Assembly (NCBI RefSeq): GCF_000331005.1 | Contig: NZ_AEJB01000423.1 | Coordinates: forward strand, 1-47,426 | Direction of reading: 5' to 3' | Length of the DNA stretch: 47,426 bases | Source of the DNA: Streptomyces turgidiscabies Car8 | GTDB taxonomy: Bacteria > Actinomycetota > Actinomycetes > Streptomycetales > Streptomycetaceae | Shown here: one piece after another, positions 1 to 8,900 of the stretch | Position numbering within the stretch: the stretch's first letter is position 1 | Layout: the number at the start of each line of letters is the position of its first letter | Notes under the pieces: model-generated | Told to the model about the DNA's origin: nothing | What the model saw: only the letters and a program-made list of their open reading frames with translations | The model's database searches: none | Translations under genes and position numbers: made by a program

Positions 1-1044
1 GGCGGTGCAGGCGTGGACGCAGCGCAGGGCGCGCTGGATCCAGGCGTCGGTGGTGGCGTGCGTGGTGATCGGCAGCACGAGGACCACGGCCAGCAGGGCG
101 CCCAGGGCGCCGACACCGGTCTCCGCGAGCCGTACGCCGAGCAGGGCGGGGTCGAGGACGCCCAGAAGCCCGTACAGGAGCTCGGCGAGCAGGGTGACCG
201 AGAGCATCATCCACGTGTACGACACGGCGGCCGAGTAGAAGATGCCGAACACGCATACGGCGACCAGCACTGCCGTGGGGACGGCGGCGCCCGCCACCGG
301 AACGGCGACTGCGAGGCCCAGCGCGATGCCGAGCACCGTTCCGAGGACGCGGCGGAAGCCGCGGACCAGGGTCTCGCCGCGCGAGGTGGTGTTCACGAAG
401 ATCCACCAGGTGGCGCCGACGGCCCAGTACCAGCGGTCCCCGGACACCAGCTGCCCCATGACCAGTGCGAAGCCGGCGGCGACCGTCGCCTGGACGGCCT
501 GACGGGTGGTGGCGCGGGCCAGGCCGCGTTCGCCGGTGGGCGCGAGGGGGACCGGGGGCGGGGGCGTGCGGCGCTCGTAGCACCACAGTCCGAAGCGCAC
601 CGCCGAGGCGGTGAGCAGAGACAGGAGGACAGCGCCGTACAGCTCGGGCAGTTGTGCCGGAACGGCGTGCAGGAACTGGGCGACGAAGAAGGTCATGAAC
701 GCGAAGACGCCCAGGCTGTGGCCGCGCGGGCCCCAGCGGCGCGCGTACACGCCGGCGCCGACGACGGTGAGCAGGGCGAGGCCGCGGGCGACCGGGTGGT
801 CGTGGAGCCCGGCCGCGGCGGCGAGGACCGGGAGGCCGGCAGCGGGCAGCAGTGCGGTGGTGACCGCCTGCCCGCGCACCGTGGCGTCGGTGACCGTGAA
901 CAGGGCGAGCATCGCGGCGAGTCCGCCGGTCACGGCCCCGGTGAGCGAGTACCCGGCGAGACCGCAGACGGTGACGGCCAGGCCGACGCCGAGCACGGCC
1001 CGCACGGCGAAGCGCAACCGGGCACGGCCCGGGTCCGGCGCCAT
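1..1044 (-). CDS. FUSC family membrane protein (aromatic-acid exporter-like), C-terminus cut by window edge
   Basis: An open minus-strand frame runs from an ATG at 1044 to the first base of the window with no stop, so the gene continues outside. The 348 visible codons encode blocks of hydrophobic helices separated by an Arg/Pro-rich cytoplasmic stretch, then a second membrane block containing Trp-Tyr-Trp-Ala and an arginine-rich FRRVLGT segment. This two-part layout is that of FUSC/YccS/AaeB-type membrane proteins, which include efflux pumps for aromatic acids. A GAGGG sequence lies about 6 nt before the ATG. It is divergent from an AsnC/Lrp regulator that may control it (inference). The transported substrate cannot be told from sequence. 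Confidence 0.8.
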   Translation of the reverse strand, partial: MAPDPGRARLRFAVRAVLGVGLAVTVCGLAGYSLTGAVTGGLAAMLALFTVTDATVRGQAVTTALLPAAGLPVLAAAAGLHDHPVARGLALLTVVGAGVYARRWGPRGHSLGVFAFMTFFVAQFLHAVPAQLPELYGAVLLSLLTASAVRFGLWCYERRTPPPPVPLAPTGERGLARATTRQAVQATVAAGFALVMGQLVSGDRWYWAVGATWWIFVNTTSRGETLVRGFRRVLGTVLGIALGLAVAVPVAGAAVPTAVLVAVCVFGIFYSAAVSYTWMMLSVTLLAELLYGLLGVLDPALLGVRLAETGVGALGALLAVVLVLPITTHATTDAWIQRALRCVHACTA

Positions 1045-1228
1045 GAACACCCTCTTCAGCACTGCTGGCCCGCCCCCACTGCAATCGGCATGAGAAAGGC
1101 GCCACGGAGTCCGCGGCGCCATCGACAGGCACATTGCAGCACTTCCGCCACGACCGGCTCAAGTCAGGGCGAATACGCTGGGCCATTGGCACAGACATAT
1201 CGGTCCGCAGGTGTCCACCGTCGAACCA

Positions 1229-1255
1229 ACGGACCAGGTGACCGACGGACCAGGT
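1229..1255 (+). promoter_or_regulatory. 11-bp direct repeat upstream of the AsnC/Lrp regulator
   Basis: ACGGACCAGGT occurs at 1229-1239 and again at 1245-1255, a 16-bp period, just before the ribosome binding site (GAGGAGGG) of the AsnC gene. Lrp-family proteins often autoregulate through repeated sites near their own start. Whether this repeat is such a site is inference. Confidence 0.3.
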
Positions 1256-1274
1256 ACACGAGGAGGGCGACACC

Positions 1275-1751
1275 ATGGCCGTGGACGAGCTGGACACCCG
1301 GATCCTGCGGCTGCTGCTGGAACAGCCCCGCAGCAGCGTCCGCGAGTACGCCCGGGTCCTCGGCGTCGCGCGCGGCACCCTCCAGGCCCGCCTGGACCGT
1401 CTCGAACGGGACGGCGTGGTCACCGGCACGGGTCCTTCCCTGTCCCCCGCCGCGCTCGGCCACCCCGTGCTCGCGTTCGTGCACATCGAGGTCACCCAGG
1501 GCCATCTCGACGAGGTCGGGGACGCGCTGGCGGGCGTGCCGGAGATCGTCGAGGCGTTCTCGATCGCCGGCGGCGGTGATCTCCTGGCGCGGGTAGTGGC
1601 CCGCGACAACGCCCATCTGGAGGACGTGATCCAGTCGCTGATCAGCGTGCCCGGCGTGGTCCGCACCCGCACGGAGGTGGCCCTGCGCGAGCGTGTCCCG
1701 TACCGACTGCTGCCCCTGGTGGAATCGATCGGCCGCACGATCGCCGGTTGA
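1275..1751 (+). CDS. AsnC/Lrp family transcriptional regulator
   Basis: A 158-residue protein of normal family size. Residues about 4-50 form the N-terminal winged helix-turn-helix (LDTRILRLL opening, then a recognition region with ARGTLQARLDRL). Residues about 65-150 form the ligand-binding RAM/AsnC domain. Such proteins bind DNA as oligomers and respond to amino acids or other small molecules. The ATG is preceded by a strong GAGGAGGG site at about 9 nt. The gene is divergent from the FUSC membrane protein, an arrangement that suggests local control of that transporter (inference). The effector is unknown. Confidence 0.88.
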   Translation: MAVDELDTRILRLLLEQPRSSVREYARVLGVARGTLQARLDRLERDGVVTGTGPSLSPAALGHPVLAFVHIEVTQGHLDEVGDALAGVPEIVEAFSIAGGGDLLARVVARDNAHLEDVIQSLISVPGVVRTRTEVALRERVPYRLLPLVESIGRTIAG

Positions 1752-1814
1752 TCACCACTCCTGACCGCACGCGCGGCGCGGTTCCGTGCCCGGCTTCCAG
1801 GTCTCGGCGAGCTG

Positions 1815-2633
1815 CTACGACTTGCGGCGGGGCTTCCCCTGGCGGGCACCGCCGGTCTTGCCTGCGCCGCCGCGGGCGCCCCTGCCCGCCGATCCGCCCT
1901 TACCCGCGCCCCCGCCTCCGCCCCGGCCCGCCGACCTTCCGGCGGCGGGCTTGCGTGCCGTGCCCTCCGCACCGGCACGCTTCTTCGCCTTCGGCTTCGG
2001 CTGCTCCGCCTCGGGCTCCTGGCGGCGTCCGCGTGAGCTGTTGACGGTGCGGCCCCGCACGATGCCGATGAAGTCCTCGACCAGGTCGGTCGTGCGGTCC
2101 TCCGGCCAGGACAGTGCGACCTGGGACTCGGGCGCGTCGGTGACCGGGCGGTAGGTGAGGTCCTTGCGGTGGTGGAGGCGGGCCAGGGACTGGGGGACGA
2201 CGAGGACGCCGATCCCGGCCGCGACCAACTCGACGGCGTCCTCGGTGGTCGCTGGGCGCTCGATCGCGGGGAGACCGGGGAGGCTCGCCCAGCCGAGGGT
2301 GTCGTCGAGGGGGTGCAGCACGATGTCGTCGGCGAGGTCCTCGGCGGTCACCTCGTCGACGGCGGCGACGACATGGTCCTTGGGGACCACGACGACCGAC
2401 GTCTCGGTGTAGAGGGGGATCGCGCTGAGCACCGTACGGTCGACCGGCAGGCGGACGAGGGCCGCGTCGGCGTCACCGGCGAGCATCAGGTCGCTCGCCT
2501 CGGCGGCGGACACCTGGAGCAGGGTCAGGGGGACGTCGGTTCGCCGCTCGTTCCAGATCCGCACCCACTTGGCGGGGATCACTCCGGGGACGTACGCGAG
2601 CCGGAACGCGGGGGAATCTACCGAGCCAGTCAC
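1815..2633 (-). CDS. LysR substrate-binding-domain protein without helix-turn-helix, with basic low-complexity tail
   Basis: A 272-residue protein. Residues about 8-195 match the periplasmic-binding-protein-like effector domain of LysR-type regulators (FRLAYVPG opening, VPLTLLQV, and a second lobe ending near VEDFIGIVRG). The usual N-terminal winged helix of about 60 residues is absent and no in-frame upstream extension supplies it. The last 70 or so residues are a Gly/Ala/Arg/Lys-rich low-complexity tail ending in KPRRKS, which could bind nucleic acid by charge, but that is inference. It is divergent from the DUF5997 gene; I recall this pairing from other Streptomyces genomes. Regulatory function is unproven. 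Confidence 0.8.
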   Translation of the reverse strand: MTGSVDSPAFRLAYVPGVIPAKWVRIWNERRTDVPLTLLQVSAAEASDLMLAGDADAALVRLPVDRTVLSAIPLYTETSVVVVPKDHVVAAVDEVTAEDLADDIVLHPLDDTLGWASLPGLPAIERPATTEDAVELVAAGIGVLVVPQSLARLHHRKDLTYRPVTDAPESQVALSWPEDRTTDLVEDFIGIVRGRTVNSSRGRRQEPEAEQPKPKAKKRAGAEGTARKPAAGRSAGRGGGGGAGKGGSAGRGARGGAGKTGGARQGKPRRKS

Positions 2634-2747
2634 CGCGCCAGGCTACCTGCAGTACTCCTCGCGCCGTGCTGCCCGCCCTGTCGGCGGTGCTCCCCGCCCC
2701 GCCCCTCGTGGTCGGCGCTGGTTCATACGCTCGATACCCTTGACACC

Positions 2748-3152
2748 ATGACGACGCACCAGACCTCCCAGACCATGAAGCCCGCGACCGCGGCGAAGAA
2801 GCTGGGTGTGTACCTCCAGGCCACCCCCGCCGAGTTCCAGGAGGGTGTCGTCACGCGCGCCGAGCTCACCGCGCTGCAGGCCGACCCGCCGGAGTGGCTG
2901 CGCGACCTGCGCCGCGACGGCCCGCACCCCCGTCCGGTGGTCGCGGCGAAGCTGAGCGTCTCCATCGCGGGGCTCGCCCGCGGCGGGGTCACCGAGGCCC
3001 TCACCACCGAGCAGATCGAGGCCCTGAAGCAGGAGGCCCCCGAGTGGCTCCGGCACGAGCGCGCCGTGCAGGTCGATGTCCGCAAGGAGTCGGCGCGCAT
3101 CAAGGAGCTGCACCAGGAGCAGCAGGAGAAGCGGGCGAACCAGGGCAGGTAG
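2748..3152 (+). CDS. DUF5997 family protein
   Basis: A 134-residue protein starting at the ATG at 2748 (MTTHQTSQTMKPATAAKKLG). The opening TMKPATAAKKLGVYL and two similar segments ending in P-E-W-L-R are characteristic of the actinobacterial DUF5997 family as I remember it. The two EWLR-containing halves (around residues 45 and 102) suggest an internal duplication. The C-terminus is a charged helix rich in Lys, Glu and Gln. No enzymatic motif is visible and the family has no known function. It is divergent from the HTH-less LysR-domain gene, with 114 bp between starts, and converges on the flavoenzyme gene at 3166. Confidence 0.8.
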   Translation: MTTHQTSQTMKPATAAKKLGVYLQATPAEFQEGVVTRAELTALQADPPEWLRDLRRDGPHPRPVVAAKLSVSIAGLARGGVTEALTTEQIEALKQEAPEWLRHERAVQVDVRKESARIKELHQEQQEKRANQGR

Positions 3153-3165
3153 CCGTCCGTCCCGC

Positions 3166-4443
3166 TCAGTACCGGAGCCGGTCGAACCTGAACGGCGCGA
3201 GGGCGTCGGGACGGTCGCCGGTGCGGATGTACTCGGCGAGGTGGTGGCCGGTAACCGGGCCCAGGGTGACGCCGAGCATGCCGTGGCCGGTGGCCGCGTA
3301 GGCGTTGCCGTACCCGGGGAGACGGTCGATCACCGGGAGTCCGTCGGGGAGGAACGGCCGCCCACCCACCCAGGGTTCGCGGATCAGGCTCACCAGGTCG
3401 TCCGGGTCGTCGAACCAGGGGCCGAGATAGTGGCGGCTCGCGCGTGCCACGGCGACGATTCTGCGCCAGTCGAGCCGGTTGTTGTTGCCGCTCAGCTCCA
3501 TGGTGCCGCCGATACGCGTGGTGCCGCCGATCGGTGAGGCGACGGCCCGGCGTTCGCCGAAGTACAGGGTGTGCCGGGGTGCCGGGTCCAGGTCGACGGA
3601 GAAGCTGTAGCCCTTGCCCGCCTGCAGCGGCAGCCGGTGTCCCAGGGACCGCAGCAGGGCGGGTGAGCGCATGCCGGCCGCGACGACGACCGTCGAGCAG
3701 GGGATGTCGCCCTGGTCCGTTGCCAGAGCGGTGACCTGCCCTCCGCCGGTGCGGAACCCCGTCACCTCGGCGTTCTCGTGGACCTTCACTCCGGCCGCGG
3801 CGAGCGCCTCGCCGAGCCCTCGGGCGAACGCCTCAGGGTCGACCACCCCTTCCCCCTCGACGCGGTAGGCCGCGCGCACCCGGGGTGACAGCGCCTCGTC
3901 GAGCAGGTGGGCCTCGGCGCCCGTGGTGACGTCCTCGGGCATCGGATAGTGGCCGTCCGCCATCTCCCGCTGGACCGCGAGGTGGTGCCGGGCCTCGGCC
4001 GGGGACAGGAACGCGTGCACCATGCCTGGCCGGGTGAGAGTCGTGTCCACACCCGCCTCGCGCAGACCGTCGAAGAGGTCGAAGGTGGGCCGGTTCAGCT
4101 CGGCCATCGCCTCGTAGCCACGCCGGAACGCGGCCGGTGTGCTGCTGCGCCAGAACCGCCACAGCCAGCGGACGAACGCCGGATCGGGCAGTGGCCGTAG
4201 ATAGAGCGGGGAGTCGGGCCGGCCGAGTGAGCGCAGGGCGTAGCGCAGCATGCCGGGGGCGGGGACGGGTGTGGAGTGGCTGAGGCAGACCCAGCCCGCG
4301 TTGCCCCGGGACACGCCCGAGCCGAGGCCGCGCCGCTCGACGACCACGACCGGGAGGCCGGCCGCGGCCAGGTAGTAGGCGGTGCACAGGCCCACGACGC
4401 CGCCTCCCACGACGGCGACGGGGCTGTCCGGAACGCCGGTCAT
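3166..4443 (-). CDS. FAD-dependent D-amino acid dehydrogenase/glycine oxidase-like (DAO family)
   Basis: A 425-residue flavoprotein. The Rossmann FAD-binding motif GGGVVG lies at residues about 13-18 and is followed by an acidic strand end (VVVVERR). The C-terminus has the closing FAD motif GHGMLGVTLGP. The middle substrate domain resembles DadA/SoxB-type enzymes, which deaminate D-amino acids or N-alkyl glycines to 2-oxo acids. The start ATG overlaps the stop of the upstream ABC ATPase by 4 bp, so it was built as the last gene of an amino-acid uptake operon. That operon's 5' part is now missing (junction near 4910), so expression in this strain is doubtful. The substrate is not predictable. 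Confidence 0.85.
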   Translation of the reverse strand: MTGVPDSPVAVVGGGVVGLCTAYYLAAAGLPVVVVERRGLGSGVSRGNAGWVCLSHSTPVPAPGMLRYALRSLGRPDSPLYLRPLPDPAFVRWLWRFWRSSTPAAFRRGYEAMAELNRPTFDLFDGLREAGVDTTLTRPGMVHAFLSPAEARHHLAVQREMADGHYPMPEDVTTGAEAHLLDEALSPRVRAAYRVEGEGVVDPEAFARGLGEALAAAGVKVHENAEVTGFRTGGGQVTALATDQGDIPCSTVVVAAGMRSPALLRSLGHRLPLQAGKGYSFSVDLDPAPRHTLYFGERRAVASPIGGTTRIGGTMELSGNNNRLDWRRIVAVARASRHYLGPWFDDPDDLVSLIREPWVGGRPFLPDGLPVIDRLPGYGNAYAATGHGMLGVTLGPVTGHHLAEYIRTGDRPDALAPFRFDRLRY

Positions 4444-4912
4444 GAGGTGGTGCCGTACGACGCGAGGAACTCCCGGGTGCGGGTCTGCGCGGGGGCGCCC
4501 AGGACGTCCTCGGGGCTGCCTTCCTCGACGATCCGGCCGCCGTCGACGAAGACGACATGGTCGGACACCTCGCGGGCGAAGGGCAGTTCATGGGTGACCA
4601 GCATCATCGTCATTCCGTCGGCGGCGAGTTCCCGCATCACGCTAAGTACCTCCCGGGTGGCCTCGGGGTCCAGGGAGGACGTGGGTTCGTCGAAGAGCAG
4701 CAGCTCGGGTTTGAGAGCCAACGCCCGTGCGATGGCGACGCGTTGCTGCTCACCGCCGGAGAGCTGGTCGGGCAGGGCGAGCGCGCGGTGGGCGACCCCG
4801 ACCCGGCGCAGCAGCATGACAGCGCGCTCCAGTGCCTCCGACTCCGGTGTTCCCGCCCTGCGTTGGGCCAGGACGACGTTCTCCACGGCGGTGAGGTGGG
4901 GGAACTGCGCGG
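4440..4912 (-). pseudogene. Polar amino-acid ABC transporter ATP-binding protein, 5' half missing
   Basis: The remaining frame begins in the Q-loop region (QFPHLTAVENV, with Val-Glu-Asn-Val at the GTG at 4886) and contains the signature LSGGEQQR, Walker B LLLFDEPTS, the D-loop, and the switch histidine in LVTHE, ending with ASYGTTS. About 100 N-terminal residues, including Walker A, are absent. Upstream of QF the frame encodes CHTGAHSA, which is not ATPase sequence; intact relatives read about VFQQF at this point. The fragment therefore cannot bind ATP normally. The GlnQ/HisP-like sequence and the overlapping flavoenzyme gene point to amino-acid uptake. The break abuts a truncated CdaR regulator on the opposite strand. 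Confidence 0.8.
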
Positions 4913-4925
4913 AGTGCGCCCCGGT

Positions 4926-5942
4926 GTGACATTGCCGCTGGTGACCGGCGGCCAGGCGGTGGGCACCGTCGGCATCACCGGAACTCCCGCCCAGGTGCGC
5001 CGGTTCGGACTACTGGTGAAGCGCCAGACGGAGATCCTGCTCAGGGAGTCCGTCATGCTGCGCTCCCGGCTGCTCGCCGAGCGGGCCGCGGAGACCCTGC
5101 TCGCCGACATCGCCAGTTACGACCCCCAGGTCGTCGAGGGCGACTTCCTCGTGTTCCGGGCCGCCGAACTCGGCTTCGACCTGCGGCTGCAGCGGGTCGC
5201 GGTGGCGATCGAGGTGAGCGTGCCGGCCACGGGAGCCCGCCGCCAGGGCGCCCCGACCCGGGACATGGCGCTGGTCCGCTCCGAGTTGCTGCGCACGGTC
5301 CGCGAGGTCTTCGCCGACCCACAGGACGTCGTGGCGTCCACGGCTCCCGGGTGGATCGGGGTACTGCGCCGCCTGCCGGCCCGGGCGGAGGTGGCTTCCC
5401 TGGTCGCCGACTGCCGGCGGATCACCGACGTCATCGCCGCGCAGGACGGGCTCACCGCCCGCGTGGGGATCGGGGAACCGGCCGTCTCCGTCTCCGGTCT
5501 GCGCGACTCCTGGCAGGACGCCCGTGACGCGCTGCGCCTCGGCGCCCGGGTGACGGACGAAGCGAGATGGGGGTCCCCCCGCCCGCAGGGTGGGGCAGGA
5601 TCCCGGGTGCATCTGATCGCCGAACTGCGCGTCCATCAGGTCCTGGCGGCGGTCAACCAGCCGGCCCGTCGGCGCCTCGTCGAACTGACCGCCGCGAGTC
5701 TGCGGGCCCAGCCGGACTGGCCGGTGCTGCGGGACACGATCACCGCCTGGTGCGAGAGCGGGTTCAACCTCGTCCGGACGTCCGCCGCTCTGCACATCCA
5801 CCGCAACACCGTCGTCTACCGGATGAACAAGATCGAGCAGATCACCGGCCGCCCGCTGCGCCAACACCGGACCACCATGGCCCTGTACCTCGCCTGTCTG
5901 GCCGACGAACTGGGCGAGGGCGCCACCCCCGACGAAGGGTGA
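4926..5942 (+). pseudogene. CdaR/PucR-type transcriptional regulator, 5' end missing
   Basis: The visible frame of about 338 residues starts inside the sugar-diacid recognition domain (LPLVTGGQAVGTVGITG, then a helix with LLVKRQTEILL). It continues through a GGDEF-like central region and ends in an intact PucR-type C-terminal helix-turn-helix (ESGFNLVRTSAALHIHRNTV, GRPL). Intact CdaR proteins are about 385 residues, so roughly the first 70 are gone. The frame stays open upstream only across antisense ABC-transporter DNA. A GTG at 4926 could initiate, but no ribosome binding site precedes it. A GC-rich in-frame insertion lies at 5567-5605. The DNA-binding part is complete, but effector sensing and expression are probably lost. 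Confidence 0.75.
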
Positions 5943-5961
5943 CGCCCCCGGAGCCGTGCTC

Positions 5962-5978
5962 CCGCCGCTATCCGGCGG
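5962..5978. terminator. Hairpin between convergent cdaR-like and beta-galactosidase genes
   Basis: CCGCCG and CGGCGG (5962-5967 and 5973-5978) form a perfect 6-bp stem around the 5-nt loop CTATC. It lies just after the regulator stop and overlaps the last codons of the convergent galactosidase gene. There is no U-tract, as is common in Streptomyces. Confidence 0.45.
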
Positions 5979-8900
5979 ACTCCCCCGCTGTGGGCTTCCG
6001 CGAGGCCGCCATGGCGTCGTCGACGTCCGTCAGGGGACGCAGCCGGTAGCTGTACGAGTAGTCGCGGTTGGCGAAGAGCTTGTACTCGTCGTGGGTGTGC
6101 GCGCCCCAGCTGTTGTCGCCGCCGACACCCATCTGGCGGTGGCTCAGCCGCAGGACGACCTCGTCGCGCGGGGTGAGCTGGTAGTCGTGGCGCGCCCCGA
6201 CCGACAGGTCCTCCGGTGTGAAGTGCGAGGCGTTGACCTCAAGGAGCGGTTCGGCGGAGACCAGCAGGCCGGCGCCCTTGCGGTCCGTCAGGGCGATCCA
6301 GCGGACGTCGGTCTTGTTGCCGTTCTCCTGCGGGCGCAGATAGCCGCTCCACTGCCCGTCGACGGTGCCCGAGTAGAGGCCCACGTCGGTGGAGTTGTTG
6401 CGGTCCCAGTGGTTCTCCTCGGGGCCGCGGCCGTAGTAGTGCAGCCTGTCCAGGCGGCCGGGCAGGAGGAGCAGGTTGCCGACCTCCGGGATGTACGGCA
6501 GTGAACTCGCCCCCGGGTGAAGGGTGTTGTCGACCTTGATCTCGCCGTTGCCGAAGACGGTGTAGGTAGTGGTGTACGTAGATGCCGGCGTCGTCGGCAG
6601 TGTGCCGGTGACCTTGATCTCGACGGCCCGGTCCCGCAGGGCGCGGACGCTCACGCCGGTCACCGCACGCCGGGCACCCGCGTCGCGCCAGATCTGGTTG
6701 CGGGTGTGCTGGCCGTTGCCCCGGTCGTTGTCGGTGGGCGCCCGCCAGAAGTTCGGGGTGGGCCCGGAGGCGATCAGCCGGGTACTGCCCGCCTTGTACG
6801 AGGTGATGGTGCCGGTCACCTTGTCGACGGTGACCGAGAAGGACTTGCCCTTGACGGTGACCGAGGCGTCCCCGTCCTCGTGACGCAGCGTCGGGACACT
6901 GGTCAGCGGCCTGGGCGTGACGGCGGGGCTGCCCGCGTCGAGGGCGAGCTGCTGCCGGGCCACCTCGAAGCCGGCCTTGGCCCACTTCGTGCTCTCCCTG
7001 GTGGTGAAGGACAGTTCCAGGAAGTACTCCGCGCCGGGTGCCGGGTCGGCCGGCAGTACGAAAGGCACGGTGATGGACTTGGTGGACAGGGGCGCGACGT
7101 CGAGCTGGGCACGGGTCAGCTTTCCGCGCCGGACAACCTCTCCGTCGGCGACCAGTTCCCAACGCCCGTCGAATTCCCGGAGGTTGGTGAAGAGGTACTC
7201 GTTGGTGAGGGTGACCGCCCCCGGTGTCGTACCCGACGTGATCTGCACCGCCTGGTAGATCCGCTTGACCTCGGCGGACTTGCCGGTGAGCCCGCGGTCG
7301 GCGGTGATGATGCCGTCCCCGGCGAAGGCCCCGTCGTTGGGGTTGTCGCCCCAGTCGCCGCCGTAGGCGTAGAACGTCTTGTCGCGGGGCCGCTTCTCGG
7401 TGAGGCCGGCGCTGGCGGCGTCGAACCAGAACCGTACGCCGTCGTCGCCGGGGCCCCGGCTGTCGGAGGCCAGCTCGGCGGCGCTCAGCGCGCGGGCGTA
7501 GACGCAGGCCCGCCGGATGGTGCCGCTGAACTCGCGGGTGGGGTTGTCGATGTCGGTGGCGAGCGCGAGGGACGCGGTGTTGTTGCTGGGCCGCTGGGTG
7601 GTGTTCCTGGTGGCCCGGGCCACGCCGTCGACGTGGAGGGTCAGCGTGCCCGCCGCCGCGTCGAAGACACCGGCGATGTGGTGCTCCTTGCCGGTCCAGT
7701 CGTCGGGCAGTGCCCACCATGCGCTGATCCACTGGCCGCCGCCGTAGATGAAGAACTCCAGGCCCTTGTCCGACTGCTTCAGGGCGTACTGGGTGTCGCC
7801 CTTGGCGATGATCGGCTGGTGGTAGCCGAGGAAGTGCGGGGTGATCCACGCCTCCAGGGTCAGGGACCCGGTGAGGTCAAGGCGCTCGTCGCGGGCGAAG
7901 ACGGTGCCGCCGGAGACGCCCTGGTCGCGGGTGAAGGTGCCGGCGGGGGCGATGATCTCGCCGTGGAGCGCGGCGGGCCCGGTCTCGGTGAGCAGCTTGC
8001 GCGTCGGGGTGGGCCAGCTGAGGGCCTGGTCGACGAAGTCCCAGATCCAGCCGCCCTGGAGGACCGGGTAGCGGCGGACGAGGTCCCAGTACTTCTTGAA
8101 GTTGCCGTTGGAGTTACCCATGCCGTGGGAGTACTCGATCATCACGTACGGCCGGGTGTCGCTGGTGTCCTTCGCGCGCTGCTCGACGCGGGCGGGGCTG
8201 TCGTACATCTCGGAGCGGATGTCGCTGATCCCGGGACGGTCGTCGCCCTCGTACTGGATGACCCGGGTGGTGTCGTAGGAGCGGATCCACTCGTACATGG
8301 CGTTGAACGTGCTCCCGCCGCCCGCCTCGTTGCCGAGGGACCAGATGACGACGGAGGCGTGGTTCTTGTCCCGGTGGACCATGTTCTGGGCGCGGGCCAC
8401 GCACGCCGTGGTCCACTCGGAGTGGTTTCCGGGGTACTCGCCGCGGACGCCGTGGGTTTCGAGGTTGGTCTCGTCCACGAGGTACAGGCCGTACTCGTCG
8501 GCCAGTTCCAGCCACTGCGGGTTGTTCGGGTAGTGCGAGGTGCGGACGGTGTTGATGTTCAGCCGTTTGATGATGCCGATGTCCTGGACCATGTCCGCCC
8601 GGGTGAGGGCCGAGCCATGGACGGGGTGCATCTCGTGCCGGTTGGTGCCCCGGAAGGAGACCGGCTTGCCGTTGATGCGCATCAGCCCGTCCTTGAGGGC
8701 GAACTCGCGCAGGCCGACCCGGTGGGAGAGGGTCTCGATCACCTTGCCGGCCGGGTCACGCAGGCGGAGCACGGCGGTGTAGAGGTTCGGGTGTTCGGCC
8801 GACCACAGGCGCGGCGCGGGCACGGCCTTCGTGGCCTGTACGGACCTCTCCTCGCCGGCGGCGAGCGCGACGGTCTGCTGGAGCGGACGTGACCAGACCG

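Noticed and set aside
4557..4925. N-terminal extension of the CdaR-like regulator
   Set aside because: The open frame upstream of 4926 is antisense to the ABC ATPase and encodes no CdaR-like residues.
6517..8892. A 791-codon plus-strand open frame inside the beta-galactosidase gene
   Set aside because: Mirror frame of a confidently assigned GH2 enzyme with catalytic residues; the translated product has no recognisable fold.
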